Of a stretch of DNA of 64,000 nt, positions 1 to 11,540 are shown one piece after another. Position 1 is the first letter of the stretch, and each line of letters begins with the position of its first letter. The position numbers and the translations under genes were made by a program. The notes under the pieces were generated by a model. That model was not told the DNA's origin, made no database searches, and saw nothing but the letters and a program-made list of their open reading frames with translations. This DNA is from Gnetum montanum (lineage: Eukaryota; Streptophyta; Gnetopsida; Gnetales; Gnetaceae). Location: contig MNCI01014278.1 of NCBI GenBank assembly GCA_015680685.1, positions 171,068 to 235,067 of the forward strand, read 5' to 3'.

Positions 1-76
1 TAAATATCAAACATGCTCCAGATTGTCTAACTTGCATAAGAAAATCTAAGGATGGAAGCAAGGTAATCATGAACCC

Positions 77-690
77 TTGGATGCTACCATGGGCCACTAC
101 TACGCATTGCTACATCATTGCCTAGGCCATGGTTATGCACAGAGGGATCAACTCTGCCACATCCTAGATGGGCTAAGGTATGAAACTAGGAGAACCCTTG
201 GGACTTATGCCCAAGGGAGACTATCAGAACTTAGATCCCATGAGATTCATCAATTGTTGGATCAAGTAGCCAAAGAAGAAGGGGAGCTACGAAAAAGAGA
301 AAGCATAGAAGAATACAACCGTGATCCATCCCTCCAAAAGAGGGGAGTGAGATTCTAAGATGAAGAGGATGAGTCACCACTCGAAGAGTTGGTGAATAGA
401 AAAACCTTGCTGCTCCAAAAGCCAACAACAGAAGTGTCGGCTAAGGTAGATGAAGTATGGATCTCCTTAGATAGTAAAATTGAAACTGTCCTAAAGATTG
501 TAGAGGAATCTAAGGAGGAACAAAGTAGTGACAAGGACAAGAAAAAGCGGAGAGATTCAGGTCTTGCACGTGACAAGGGTAAGGGAAAAATAACTATCAC
601 CGATGAGGTTGTGGATTCGGACACAAATAATGAAGGTGGATGTTAGATATGCCAATATGACCATCCTAAGGGATGTTGTCCAATCATCTC
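77..690 (+). pseudogene. gag C-terminal half with variant zinc knuckle (element A)
   Basis: Residues encoded at 130-345 read as the helical end of a plant gypsy gag: QRDQLCHILDGLRYETRR, then a charged Lys/Glu-rich coiled stretch ending EEYNRD. The same blocks recur in element B at 60.8-61.0 kb (GELKKRELVEEYN). A Lys/Asp-rich linker (500-600) is followed by a knuckle-like motif at about 640-690 with spacing C-X2-C-X3-H-X4-C, read across a stop at 645. Frames shift at least twice (77-358, then 389-646), so the protein is broken. Gag would form the virus-like particle core. The start lies before the window. Confidence 0.6.
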
Positions 691-877
691 ACATCTACAA
701 GAGTTTGGGGTGTATGCACTAAACCCAAGACTCAACAGATGGTAGACACCCTGAAGGTTACCTTATCCCCAAGGTAACCCGAGGCAGTTCCACCAACTGT
801 TAACGTACTATTCAAGTGGAACTCCACCACAACCCATTGGACAACATCAGCAGTGGCAATACCCACAGTCATGGGGG

Positions 878-1843
878 ATGCCACCGCCTAGGCAACAACA
901 CCCCTACCGGCAACCCAATCCTTATGGTTACTACGTGAAGCAGCCAGTTTCTCCAAGTGACTCCATGGGTCACACTACTCCCCAACGTCACTACCCAATC
1001 CAGGAGTACTTTAGAAGGACTCCTTCTCATCCAGGAAATGCTCCACATCCATACAATCCTCCTAATCTGTCTGCCTCCCTCGCACTGTTAGTTCCAATAC
1101 CTCCTACTCCAACAATGCAAGGGGAACTCCCCACTCAATTGCAGCAACATAACACTACGAGAGTCGTCACCATTCAACCCGTTGCTAGTTCTGACAACAG
1201 CAAAAAGAGAAGACTTTTCTTTAGAACCAAAAGCCCAAACAAGCTCTCACAACCACAAGCAATTGAGTCTGTGCACACTCCTCCAACACATAAGGCTTCG
1301 GAGCTCCCTTCAATCCAACAACAAAGCTCAACGCATACGGTTATGTTAACACATACCGTAACCAATTGGATCAAGGTAGGCCACCTTCCCAGGAAACTAT
1401 CTGACCCTGGAAGTTCCTTAATCTATCTCCAAGTTGCTGGAAATGAACCTCATAGGGCTCTTCTTGACTCAAGTTCCGAAGTCAACTTAATCTCACGAGA
1501 AATGTATCGAGCCTGGAACCTACCCCAACTAAAGAAGGGCAACATTCAACTAGAGCTGGCTGACCAGTCCATCACCATTCCCTTGGGATTGGTGGAGGAA
1601 ATCATTACCACTGTGTGTGGTTGGTCATACCCAACTAATTTCCTGGTGATTGAAGTCAATAGCAACGAAGGGGACTTCCCAATTATAATGGGAAGGGCAT
1701 GGTTGAGTACAGTAGATGCATGCCTAGGGATTCACGATCTTTCCTTGGAGACATCTAAGGTAAAAATTTATGGAAAAATCGAGAAGAAGAAATTTCCATG
1801 CATCGCATACAGTGATTCATCGGGTGATGACATGGAGGAATGA
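878..1843 (+). pseudogene. gag tail plus retropepsin-like aspartic protease (element A)
   Basis: This 321-codon frame is the longest open frame in the window. Residues 1-110 are rich in Pro, Gln and His and resemble the linker after the gag knuckle. Residues about 165-310 are the retroviral-type protease. The conserved lead-in NWIKVGHLPRKLSDPGSS is followed by ALLDSSSEVNLISREMY, and the domain closes with FPIIMGRAWLSTVDACLG. In the family the catalytic loop is normally D-S/T-G; here it is D-S-S, which would be expected to destroy activity. The flanking I-M-G-R-A-W block is intact and shared with element B. The frame ends at TGA 1841-1843. No downstream pol frame is present, so this is a relic or a trans-mobilised gag-PR unit. 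Confidence 0.7.
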
Positions 1844-2150
1844 TCAGCATCTCCTACATGCAATAGGTATGCCCTAGAAACTCTAAAACAAAGGTGCCTT
1901 TATGTAGAAACCACACAACTAGTGGACACCCTGTGGTTGACAGCTAATCGAAAGAGCAATCCACCAACATGCATGGAATGAGCTAGGGGAACAACTCATG
2001 CCCATAACGAAAGCATAGATACATTAGAATATGAGCATCGCCGACTTCCACCCCTTAACCTGAAAACATCAATCAGGAGAAGTTGGACACTTTTAAGAAA
2101 TTCAAATAGGCACTCATTATCTCGGATCTCTTCCTTTCCATTCAATCATG
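1844..2150 (+). other. Post-protease noncoding stretch of element A
   Basis: No open frame of note. It ends in a purine-rich run (ATGGGGGAGATGG at about 2149-2161) that resembles a polypurine tract but is not directly followed by a recognisable LTR. Confidence 0.3.
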
Positions 2151-2194
2151 GGGGAGATGGCCACCTATGCTAATCATTTGGGGCCCTTAGTTCT

Positions 2195-2345
2195 TTTTAA
2201 GTTTTTTTTTACACATTTTTCTTTTACACATTTTTTTTACACGTTTTTGTTTTACACGTTTTTGTTTTACACATTTTTGTTTAACACATTTTTTTTACAC
2301 ATTTTTTTTTTACACGTTTTTGTTTTACAAATTTCTTTCACTTTT
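2195..2345 (+). repeat. T-rich tandem repeat built on TTTTTACAC
   Basis: About ten imperfect copies of a short unit (TTTTTACAC with G/A variation, often TTTTTGTTTTACACG) run head to tail. The apparent reading frame across it is a low-complexity artefact. Confidence 0.75.
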
Positions 2346-2389
2346 CTTATATTTGTTTTACAACATCATTCATACTTTTTCATTTCTTG

Positions 2390-2401
2390 TGTGTGTGTGT
2401 A

Positions 2402-2432
<31 letters not shown>
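2390..2432 (+). repeat. (TG)n microsatellite
   Basis: Alternating TG run interrupted by TATGCG near its start. Confidence 0.9.
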
Positions 2433-2435
<3 letters not shown>

Positions 2436-3195
2436 CCACCTTGTAATTTTTTGATTTAATAAGTGTTCTTAATGATGGTATGAATTGTGTTTCTATTGAT
2501 TGTTAATGTTTGGTTTTTACCTTGAAGTTATGATGTTGATACTAAGGTATGGTTATTTTGATATAGTAGGTAATGAGTTCACTTCATCCATACATCCTCA
2601 AATTTTTATGGTCTCTCTCGGCTTGGAAATGTACAATCCTTTTTCAATAATAAGAACTCTAACGAATCAGTGACTGGGTATTTCTCAAACTAAGTAAGGA
2701 CTCAAGTATTGAAAAGGGTGTGACTTCAAGGGAACTTGATGCATTTGTGTTGGCCATTCTCTTGGGTGCTTGTATGTTTTCTTCTTGAGTTTTCTTACTG
2801 TTTCGACGTTACCCAATTATCGGGAAGCTGAGCTAATAAAAATAACAAAGTCTTTGCATGGTGTGGTTCTCACGCATAAACACAAAAAATAAAAAAAAAT
2901 AAAAAATTGTGAGAATTCAAAGCACACCCCTTAGACAAAATAATCATTTTGGCTACAAGCACTGGTTATGGAACTCAAATAAAAATGTTCCCTCTAACTA
3001 AGGCCCTTCTCGCTTCCCATTCTCTTCTCCTTGTTTCGTTAGAATGGTGGTGGCTCTTGGGTGAAGGCATTCTTGTTACTTCAAGAGGATGGATTGGCTG
3101 AATGCATTAATGCGAAGTCACTGGAAGTGGTTTGTTTGAGGCCGAACTTGGAATGAGATCTACTAAGTCACATTAATCATGAAATCCACAAGGGG
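2433..3195. other. AT-rich noncoding sequence, no gene seen
   Basis: No long frame or recognisable domain. Probably the 3' untranslated part of element A or older repeat sequence. Confidence 0.4.
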
Positions 3196-3299
3196 NNNNN
3201 NNNNNNNNNNNNNNNNNNNNNNNNNNNNNNNNNNNNNNNNNNNNNNNNNNNNNNNNNNNNNNNNNNNNNNNNNNNNNNNNNNNNNNNNNNNNNNNNNNN
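3196..3299. other. Assembly gap (104 N)
   Basis: Run of N. Frames drawn across it are not real. Confidence 0.99.
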
Positions 3300-3897
3300 T
3301 TCTTTCTTCTTCCTCCATTCTATCGCTACTGGAGGTTTGCTATTATTCATGGGGGTACATGGCCCAATTTTTTCAATTTTCTCCTAACCCCTACACCTTC
3401 AGTAGTTACCACTATGATATCTCCAAATCTGTATCAGCCATACCACAACTCAGCCAATGGACCTTTCACCGAACCAAGGTATCAATTACATTATGATTCA
3501 TTTACCCTTGATAATATAAAAACTGTGTTGTGTGTGTATATGGCAATCATACAACAAGGATTGGATTTGGAGAGAACACTTGGAATGGATCGGTGCTGAA
3601 GCAGCTATGCAAGGAGCAAGACCGATGACGCACTTACAGATGGACAATGAAAGGTGCAATCTTGGCATTGGTAGTAGCAATACTTCTTTCTCTCTCTCTT
3701 TCTCAGCTGCCAAATAAGATTTGATGTCAATGTATAAAGTGTTCACTCTTGTTTTCAAGAACACTAGTTTTTTCTTGTCTTGTAATGATGATCTGTTCAC
3801 ATGTCATCCCATTAGTTCCATTTTGAGTCAATAATCCCATACCGTCCCAATATTTTGTAAGGAACTCAAGGATGAGTTTTTATTTAGTCATGGGGGT
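3300..3897. other. Noncoding stretch before LTR A
   Basis: Short overlapping frames on both strands with no recognisable domain. It ends in TCATGGGGGTA (about 3889-3899), a plausible polypurine tract directly before the LTR start. Confidence 0.35.
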
Positions 3898-3908
3898 ATG
3901 ATGGGACA

Positions 3909-4018
3909 CAATATCGCATGGGCCACGATATCACGTATGCGATATCACGTCCGCCATGATATCGCATCCCTCGCGATATCGCGTCTTCCCCTACGATATC
4001 GCATACGCGATATCGCAG
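3909..4018 (+). repeat. GATATC palindrome array in LTR A U3
   Basis: Six GATATC palindromes at 3927, 3941, 3958, 3975, 3995 and 4009, plus one AATATC at 3910, in a repeating context of CGATATCGCATACG. Spacing is 14-20 bases. The array ends 15-20 bases before the TATA box, where a U3 enhancer would lie. Confidence 0.85.
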
Positions 4019-4032
4019 TGCACCGTCAAATC

Positions 4033-4040
4033 TATAAATA
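4033..4040 (+). promoter_or_regulatory. LTR A TATA box
   Basis: TATAAATA in the context TCTATAAATAAGAG, at the same relative place as TATA boxes in the sister LTRs. Confidence 0.55.
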
Positions 4041-4859
4041 AGAGGTGACTCTCCCTTTTTTCTCATTCTAGGACTAGACCATAGTGAAACTTTGGTAGTT
4101 TGATCCCTCCAGAGATAGAATATTTTCCATGTGCCTGAAATAGGAGCTCCAAAGTGAATGGATCTTTATTCGAGCAAATATTGTACCTAAACACATGTTT
4201 GTGTACGGCAATAAAGACGAACTTCTTGGATAAACCTTGTAGTGCATGGAATCGGCTAAATAGGACTTTATTTATTATTATTTACTACGTATCATTTAAA
4301 TGCATTATTAGTTATTAAATCTCTTTCAACCCTTCTCTCCTAGTTAAGTGCCTCAGTACGACTGCTTCAAGCACGTGCATTATGCTTGGTGATCCCAGCA
4401 ACGACTAGCGTTTGGTAACCAAGGTTGCATTGGTTCAGGGTGTGAACGGTAAGTGGGAATGGATTCTGATGCTAGGTTAATTAAGACTTAGTTAGTTAGT
4501 TAAATTTTTTTAATTAGTCTCTTCATCCTTCACCTTGTTAGCATAGAAGATAACACCAAAAAGACATAAAAATCACATACCTCAGACTTATTTAACCATA
4601 AAATTGTAACAAATACAAGTAAGTCTGGGAAGATAACGAATAATTAACCTTAAGTGTTCCATGAGGTGTGTAGGCACTTAGTCTGCAGAGTTCAACTGGA
4701 TCGCACGTGTAACGCTTGTATTCGTATGGTTGAGTGTAGGGGTACCTCGCCACTCATCAACTACTACGATCCATAACAACTAATATATATAAGAGTAGTC
4801 AAATAGCCTAGTGAAAGGTGATAATGGCTGATTTTAACCTACATTACATGTCCCAATCC

Positions 4860-6720
4860 TTAACGAAAGGTCAAACTATAGCCATATAACTTACCACTTC
4901 CTTGATTAAGGACAATGCAACCATGATCCTGAGTTTCCTAATGAACACGTCAACATGGTTAATGAAGTCCCCAAAAGTTATGAGACAATCATGCACTTTG
5001 ATGAAGCTTCTACTACCCATGAAGCTAGTGTTGCCACCATCATGACATCACCCTCTAGTATAATCCAACCTTTCACTTATCATTCTCAATTTCCATGTAC
5101 CAATAATGTAGCAAAATATGAGGGACTAATTAGAGGAATGATGGTAGCTCATAAGTAAGGGATCAAATGTTTGATGATAAAAGGTGATTCGAAACTCATG
5201 GTTAACTAGGTGACTAAGGTCTATACATGTAAAGCCAAACATTTACAATATTATCATGACCTAGCTAAGAAACTCATGCTAAAGTTTATAGATTTTAGCA
5301 TTCAGCACATACCCCAAATTGGGAATACCTTAGTTGATAACGTTACTACCTTGGCTCTAAGTGTGACACTAGATGTGTTTAGTAAGTTACCTTCCTTGAT
5401 GAAGAATTGTGCTCTTTCCATCACACAGAACATTGAATGCAGCTCAATAGCCACTATTTACAATGTTACTAAACAAGAATGATATGATGATATCAAGTGT
5501 TACCTTATGCATGGTGAATCTTCACAAAACCTAATAGCTTCTCAAAAGCATGTTGTATGTAAAAGAACAAAACACTATGTCATTATGGCTAATAATACAT
5601 TATGTCAAAGGTCCTATGACAACATATTGTTGATGTGATTGGGGAAAACTAAGGCCCACATAGTCCTTAATTAGGTTCATGAGGGTGTATATGGAGGACA
5701 TATATGACCTAGAGCTATGGCCACAAAGATTAGACAATTAAGATACTACTAGTCCTATATGGAAAAAGGCTACCTATAAAAGGTTAAAACTTGTGATACC
5801 TTTCAACATCACAGTAACTTGATAAATGTGCCACCAATTGAGTTACACACTACTTAGATCACATGACCATTTCAACGATGGGGAATCGACATTATTGGAC
5901 CTATATCACCTAAGTCCTCTATAGGGCATATCTTAATCATTATCACAACTGAATATTTTACAAAGTGGGGTGAAGCTATTTATCTAAGGAAAACAACATC
6001 ATAACAAGCCTATAAATTCATACTAGATAACATAGTATCCTACTTTGGCATACTCCTAACTATAGTCATAGATAATGGTTCACAATTTAGGAGCTAGGAA
6101 ATGCAAGCCTTTTGCCAATAATTAGGCATCAAACATTCCTTTTCATCATCATATTACCCACAAGCAAATGGATAAGCTAAAGCTAGTAACAAGGTCATCA
6201 TAAAATGCCTAAAAAATATGCTAAATAATAGTAAATGCAAGTGGCATGAATGACTCATGCATGCACTTTGGGCCTATAGAACAACCTTTAAAACTACAAC
6301 CAGAGCCATCCCATATAGCCTTATTTATGAATCTAAAGTAGTTTTGCCTCTTGAATTACAGGTGCCATCCTTGAGGGTAGTTTATCTAATTTCATTAATG
6401 ATGAGCAAAATAAGGAGCTGCATACCATTGACCTCGATTCCATGGAGAAGTAACGAATACAAATGCTTGCTCACATCAAACAATATCAAGAGAGAAAGAA
6501 ACAATAGCATCATCATTATCTGAATAGATAAAAAGTCAAGGAAGGAGACCTAGTCCCTAAGATCATTTGTGAACATGTAGATAAGTTATCAACCAATTAG
6601 AAAGGACCTTTCTTGGTTACCAAAGCTTATGGAAATAGAGCATTCAAACTAGCAAACATGAATGGGAATGAATTGGCCAACCTAGTTATTCATTCCTATC
6701 TCAAACCTTATTATATCTAA
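4860..6720 (+). pseudogene. Tat-type gypsy RNase H and integrase remnant
   Basis: An RNase H-like domain spans about 4950-5350. It reads MHFDEAS, FPCTNNVAKYEGLIRG, KGDSKL and LVDNVT, so four acidic positions expected of the second (aRH) RNase H of Tat elements are still present despite stops. Integrase follows at about 5800-6450: RWGIDIIGPISPKS, VIDNGSQFR, SYYPQANG, HALWAYRTT. The third catalytic acid, expected in PQANGQAEA, reads AKA, so Glu is replaced by Lys. Many stops interrupt the frame. Reverse transcriptase is missing upstream, where LTR A abuts, so this is a fragment of a different insertion or the remains of a rearrangement. Confidence 0.75.
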
Positions 6721-7495
6721 CAATAACCTATTTTCCTATAGCCCTTATTTGTCTTTATTTGCAAGTATGGATGAATGATTGATACTGATAATCTTTCTAG
6801 TCTACAACCGACGAGCCTATGTGACCTCTCTTTTCCCTTTTTAGCATAATAAATGCACTAAAACCTTTGTATAAATCTATGAAAAAAATACAAATTTTTC
6901 ATGTTGTATCAGTTGTAACCTATGATGGCCTATATTCTACTTATTTTCTAATGTGTCCTTAAGAAATATTTAGTAAAAACATGCATTCTTTGACTTATTT
7001 TCATGTCCTCTTAGAGTTGTCCTTGCAAGATGAAGCCTGAAGTCACAAGGATGCAACTCATTGCAGTAGGGAGTTACCACATGACCTTGATGCACATGAT
7101 TTGGTTGGCTTGTCTTACTATGCAAACAATGCTTGCCTCACATTACATTAATTACTCCTCTTAAGTCATAATCCTATAGCCAAATTATAGCCTTCCTTAC
7201 CCTAATAACAACAAAGATCTATGTTTGACATTCATGCATTGTGGACATGTGACATCTCCTTTAACATATTGTACCATCAAGTTCATTGAATGTAACACAT
7301 CTCATCCAATGAGAAAACAAAACCAAATTCATCCTTGGCAATGAAAGCCAAAGAAGGTTTCACCCCTCATACGAAAAGAGAAAATGGGGAGAAAATTGCC
7401 AAGAAAGTTGAGAGACCAATGAAGCCTAAAGTCAAATGAACGGCTCCAAAAAAACAAAGGGAGAAGCCTAATGGCCAAAGAAGCCTAAGAGTGGA
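6720..7495. other. Noncoding 3' region after integrase
   Basis: AT-rich, no frame above 60 codons and no domain seen. It is the position where Tat elements carry a long 3' untranslated region. Confidence 0.4.
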
Positions 7496-9000
7496 GTGTT
7501 GGTTTCTCTAACACATTATCAAGTAACCAGCAGTCTAAGCATAAAGCATGAAGACCACTTCAATCAACAAGCATGTCACCATGATACCGTAGCCATGATG
7601 TCAACATTTCAAATTCCTTGTTAACCCATGTGATCATTCCTTGATAACTAATATAGTCTTTATCTTATCCCAAACTCATAACATTCCATCGTGATCTTAT
7701 TTCACCATCATGAACACTCTTAGGTATGGTTTGAAAGCTACAAAATAAAGTGTAAAGAGGGAGTATTTTTCATGAACCTATGGTGGTGTTTTGCATTCTT
7801 TGTTGATATCTCTTAAGTCAATCCTCAAAACATCAACAAATAGGGGCCAATGAAACACCACAAAGAAAATTCATGTTTTAGTTTAAAAGTTCAAAAGCCA
7901 AAACTTGTTATTGTAATATGGTGAAAGTGTAAGAGCAAAAATAATTACCTTATTTCCCCAAAAGAATCTTATATTTTGGCCTTGTATTGCTAGAATTTAA
8001 AATAGTTTTCAATGTAAAAAATTAAGATTTACAGCCTACAAGCTATAAATCTTATGCATTCTAGCTTATAGAGGCTAAAATGCTCTGTAAGTTGTAAATT
8101 CCTTGTATCCTAGCTTATTCAAGCCAAAAACTACTCCATAGGTTGCAAATTCCATGTATTCCAGCTTGTGAGGGTTAAAAAGCACTCTATAGGCTATGAA
8201 AATTGATATTTTCATCTCACACACTAAGCATCTTGTCCCACATGCTAAGCAGTGTGTGAGCTTTGGGCTTTGATTTCTCACACTAGGTAGCATGTGGGGG
8301 CAATGTGTGGAGGGTGAAAACTAGCTAAAATTGCTCGCACACTGCATGGAAATGTTCCAACTGCAACAAAGTTTACTATAAATCTATCAAAAATCATGCC
8401 AAAATTAACCAGCAATAAAGCAGGGATCCATGGTCTATTTAAACAAAGGTTACATTATAAGGACTTTGGGATCATTTAGCATTCAGCTAAACTTAGGACT
8501 TTTAGAGCAATGTAGATCTCTAGGAATTCACAATCATTTCTTTCCCAGCACACATCAAAGTAGCAAAGAAAACCAATGGTGAAAAAAGTTCAAAGAGCAT
8601 ATCATGCTGGATATTCAAAGGTAGATTTGATTGTAAAACACATCCTGCTATTTGCATCAAATTTCAAGCATTTTCTTTAATCTCTTTGGCATTGGAAATC
8701 ACAAATTTTATTCTATAAACTTTTATTCCCATGAAGTTTTCATCATTTTAATACAAGTTTGTAGTTTCTAGTGTTTACTACATTTGCTTCATATTTCTTT
8801 GTACTTGGATCTATCATTTCAATCATCATTTCATATGTTTTCAATTTTTATTTCATATTTTAGTAACAGATCTTTAAGTCCTCAATCAATCAACAAGACC
8901 ATTTGAGGTGCTCCAAATCCTTTTCAGAGGCCCATGGATCCAAGGTCAAACTGTTTTACACAAAAATTCTTAATCCTCCAGCACCAATTTTTTCTATCAC
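7496..9000 (+). repeat. Probable LTR of the Tat-type element
   Basis: It begins near GTGTTGGTTTCTCTAACAC, contains a tandem repeat (8031-8190) and a TATTTAAA box near 8428-8436, and follows the integrase fragment in the right order. No second copy lies in the window to confirm either end. Confidence 0.35.
8031..8205 (+). repeat. 51-bp tandem repeat, three copies plus a partial
   Basis: Units start near 8031, 8084, 8135 and 8186. The recognisable core is CTCTRTAGGTTGYAAATTCC followed by an AGCTTAT-GAGG-CTAAAA tail. A minus-strand frame across it (8293-8075) is a by-product of the repeat. Confidence 0.7.
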
Positions 9001-9790
9001 TACAAGTGTTACACATGTCCTTTCAAAGAAGGTTGTGACCTTTCTTGGCCTAACCACTAGATTGAAATAATAAACAATGATCTTAAAGTATGCTTGTTCC
9101 ACCTTAGTGAGAGAACAGTACTCCTTACAGCCCACTTCATAACACCACTGAACTCACTATTTCTTAACCTCTAGATCTACTTAAGTAGATATTTCTACTA
9201 GTGTTGCCCTGGTTTTCAGTAATTCAAGGGCCTCTACAATTCCCTCAATTAAGTAGGAGATGATGATGTCCTTGATTTTAACAATGTCATCTCCTTACTA
9301 GTTGTTCTAGAAGTGGTAAGTTTCTTCCATGTATCATTTTCCATTATTGGATAGAATGGACCATAGTAGAAACCCTTGAAGTTATGTTCTAATCTCTTCT
9401 AGTGTAAGCTCCAAGAAAAGTTTGAAATTCAACTATTAAAGGATGAAGCTCTAGATTTCCTTGGTATGGACCTTCTCTAGGTAGGCTTCTGTAAGCCTAA
9501 CCTAGATTACCTAGATTGCCCAATTTCTGCTAGAGGAATCTAATAGATAGATTTCACCTTGAACTCCTCACACAGGGGCTTAGTACTATGGGTAGCCTTG
9601 GCTACCTACTCCTAGGGAGTTCTTGTTGTAATTTTCATTGTTGGTCCCTTCCACTATGTGATTGCCTTTCCCTAGGCTATGATGGCCCCTCTACTTGTAG
9701 TCCTCTCTTGTGTGGTATCTATAACCACAAACATAACCCAGGATTACCTTCTTAGGCATAATCTTTATTTTCTTCAGATACCTTTCTTTG
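9000..9790 (-). repeat. Decayed retroelement-like sequence, possibly antisense gag
   Basis: No open frame. The reverse strand at about 9760-9690 reads GYVCGYRYHTREDYK, which could be the relic of a CCHC knuckle. The rest shows nothing recognisable. This is a weak call. Confidence 0.25.
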
Positions 9791-10490
9791 TTTAATCAAG
9801 TTATGCTTATTGGTTAGATGTAGGAATTTTATCATTTAGTGATCACAGAATTATGATATAATTTTATGATTATTTTATTCATGCTTTAACAGATGTTGAT
9901 TGTTGATATTAACTCTTGTGATCATTAATTTAATATTATTTTAATATCTTATCTATGCAAATTTATAAAAATTTCATTAAAAAAATTCTATGAAAACCTA
10001 GTGTTTGATGCCTCCATAACATAAAGCATACCTTTGATAGCTCAAGGATTGAAGAATTGGTGAAATCGATTAAGCAATTAAGAAGTTATGGCTCTTGGAA
10101 GGCTCTACACTCTAAAAATGGCAAAAAATCCTCTTGAATTTGTGAAAAATGATGAAAATAAGCTAAGTGTCACATGTATTTATAGTATTTTTATTTTTCA
10201 TTGATGGGGATGTATCAACTAATCTTGTTGCATCAATGAGGATGCATCGATGCAACTATTCACATTAATTTTTTACTTAAAGATATTAAGGGATTTTAAA
10301 TAATTTTGGGTCAAAACAAGAGCCAAATGGAAGTCAAAAAACCTAGAAAATCATAGAAACAACATAATTGAGGGTACGTGATGAATCATCAATTAGCTAA
10401 GATATCGTATATGCTATGTTGTAGATGTTACATTGCATCTGCATTGTAGCATCCCTATCGGTGCATCTCTATTCGCTGCTACATTACAAT
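9790..10490 (-). repeat. LTR-like promoter segment on minus strand (copy E)
   Basis: On the minus strand the order is a GATGCAT/GCATC-rich stretch (10480-10390), a second such stretch (about 10255-10200), a TATA box (10184-10177) and a leader. This is the same layout as the gypsy LTRs, but the sequence past the TATA box differs from them. It may be a solo LTR of another family. Confidence 0.35.
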
Positions 10491-10505
10491 GGTGCCAATG
10501 ATGAG

Positions 10506-11540
10506 CAACAAGTAACCCTACACCCAACCATATGAATCACAAGTGTTCATGCACAATCCAATTAAATTTCATGAATGGGACTAGTTATGGCATCTAGATT
10601 GTTAAGCATTGATCATAGCACACTATCTTCCTACTCAAACTAGTGGTAGCTTTGTCATGTATGGTTTAGTCTAAAGTGAGGCATACAATAATTAATGTTG
10701 TTAGGCCTTGATCACTTCGAGAAATAAACATAATTGGAAATGAAATTTAATCCTAAGTCTAAGTAATGACAATAATATAAATCTACTCTAGCCTAGAGTG
10801 ATGAGCATCTAGACTTGGCTTACCATGCAGGTCATGGGCTCATGTAATTGTTACTTGGTTACCAAGTGTTATGCTACTGGGCAACCAAGTAATAACATTA
10901 CTAGGATTACCAAATGATTATACTTAAATGCTCAAAACCAGTTGTACTCATTCCACTTTACTAATAAACAAGTAGATTAAAATACTTAGAAATGTAAATG
11001 ATTAAACTAAGAAAATAGTAAAAACTATGCTAAGTAAAATAATAAAACTAAGTGAATGCTACAATGATGAAAAGCAATTTTGATCTTTATTTCTATTCAT
11101 GAACCATGCCCAAGTACACTTCACTCAAATAAATATTTTGTACAACTACTCAACACCACACTACAAGCATTCACTCTTATCACTAAAACTATGAAATGAA
11201 ACTACAAGAATCTACTTAAGGATGGAATGAAACTTATGTGGATATGTATGTCTAAGTGTTGTATTTATAGGCTACACACATCCCACAATATCATATATAT
11301 GATGATGTAGCTTGTGCTATGATATCGAATCTATGGCATTATAGATATGATATTATAGTTACAATATCATTGGATAAGAAAAATTAACTTTATCAAATAG
11401 ATGCAACATCGCATCTACAACATCGTAGATGTGACATAGCATCTACAACGTAGTAACCAATTGAGATGCACCAACAAGGATGCTACAATTCAGATGTGAT
11501 GTAGCATCTACAACATAGCATCTACTATATCTCAACCAAC
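10506..11540 (-). repeat. 3' LTR (copy C) of the minus-strand gypsy element
   Basis: On the minus strand the block after TATAAATA (11269-11262) aligns by eye with the plus-strand LTR at 58.5 kb: CTATAAATAC, then GTGAATGC, TGTAGTGTGGTGTTGA, TTGTACAAAAT and TTTATTTGAGTG. It ends ...GGTTACTTGTTGCTCATCA near 10510. The U3 part (11290-11520) is full of GATATC and GATGC/GCATC motifs. The left boundary is approximate. Confidence 0.65.

Larger units (their letters stand above)
1..4766 (+). mobile_element. Athila/Tat-like Ty3/gypsy element A, gag-protease only, left end outside window
   Basis: The window opens inside gag. Gag and protease reading frames run to 1843, a low-complexity stretch follows, and an LTR occupies about 3898-4766. 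The order gag-PR-noncoding-LTR leaves no room for reverse transcriptase, RNase H and integrase: the whole PR-to-LTR interval is about 2 kb, against nearly 5 kb in the related minus-strand element at 10.5-20.0 kb. I infer a non-autonomous deletion derivative of a gypsy element. The Athila/Tat assignment rests on the protein similarity to the other two elements here and on their tRNA-Asp-like primer sites. Pol could instead have been lost at the N gap, but the gap is only 104 bases as written. Confidence 0.6.
3898..4766 (+). repeat. Gypsy LTR A
   Basis: Proposed from a polypurine-like run followed by TGATGGGACAC, a TATA box at 4033-4040, and a 3' end (GTGTAGGGGTACC then CACTCATCA, about 4737-4760) that matches the same positions in three other LTRs here: 59.3 kb (+), 10.5 kb (-) and 19.2 kb (-). 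Between TATA box and end, the copies share a block about an ABAB of short CAC/ACTTAG motifs. Its left part carries the GATATC array listed separately. Exact ends are estimates. Confidence 0.55.

Noticed and set aside
2148-2459. 103-codon frame of Phe/Thr/Val-rich protein
   Set aside because: It reads through a T-rich tandem repeat and a TG microsatellite.
3179-3496. 105-codon frame spanning the N block
   Set aside because: Translation crosses 104 N, so the frame has no meaning.
3909-4018. CRISPR array
   Set aside because: Repeated GATATC motifs have short irregular spacing, no direct repeat of 23-47 bases and no unique spacers; the context is a plant LTR.
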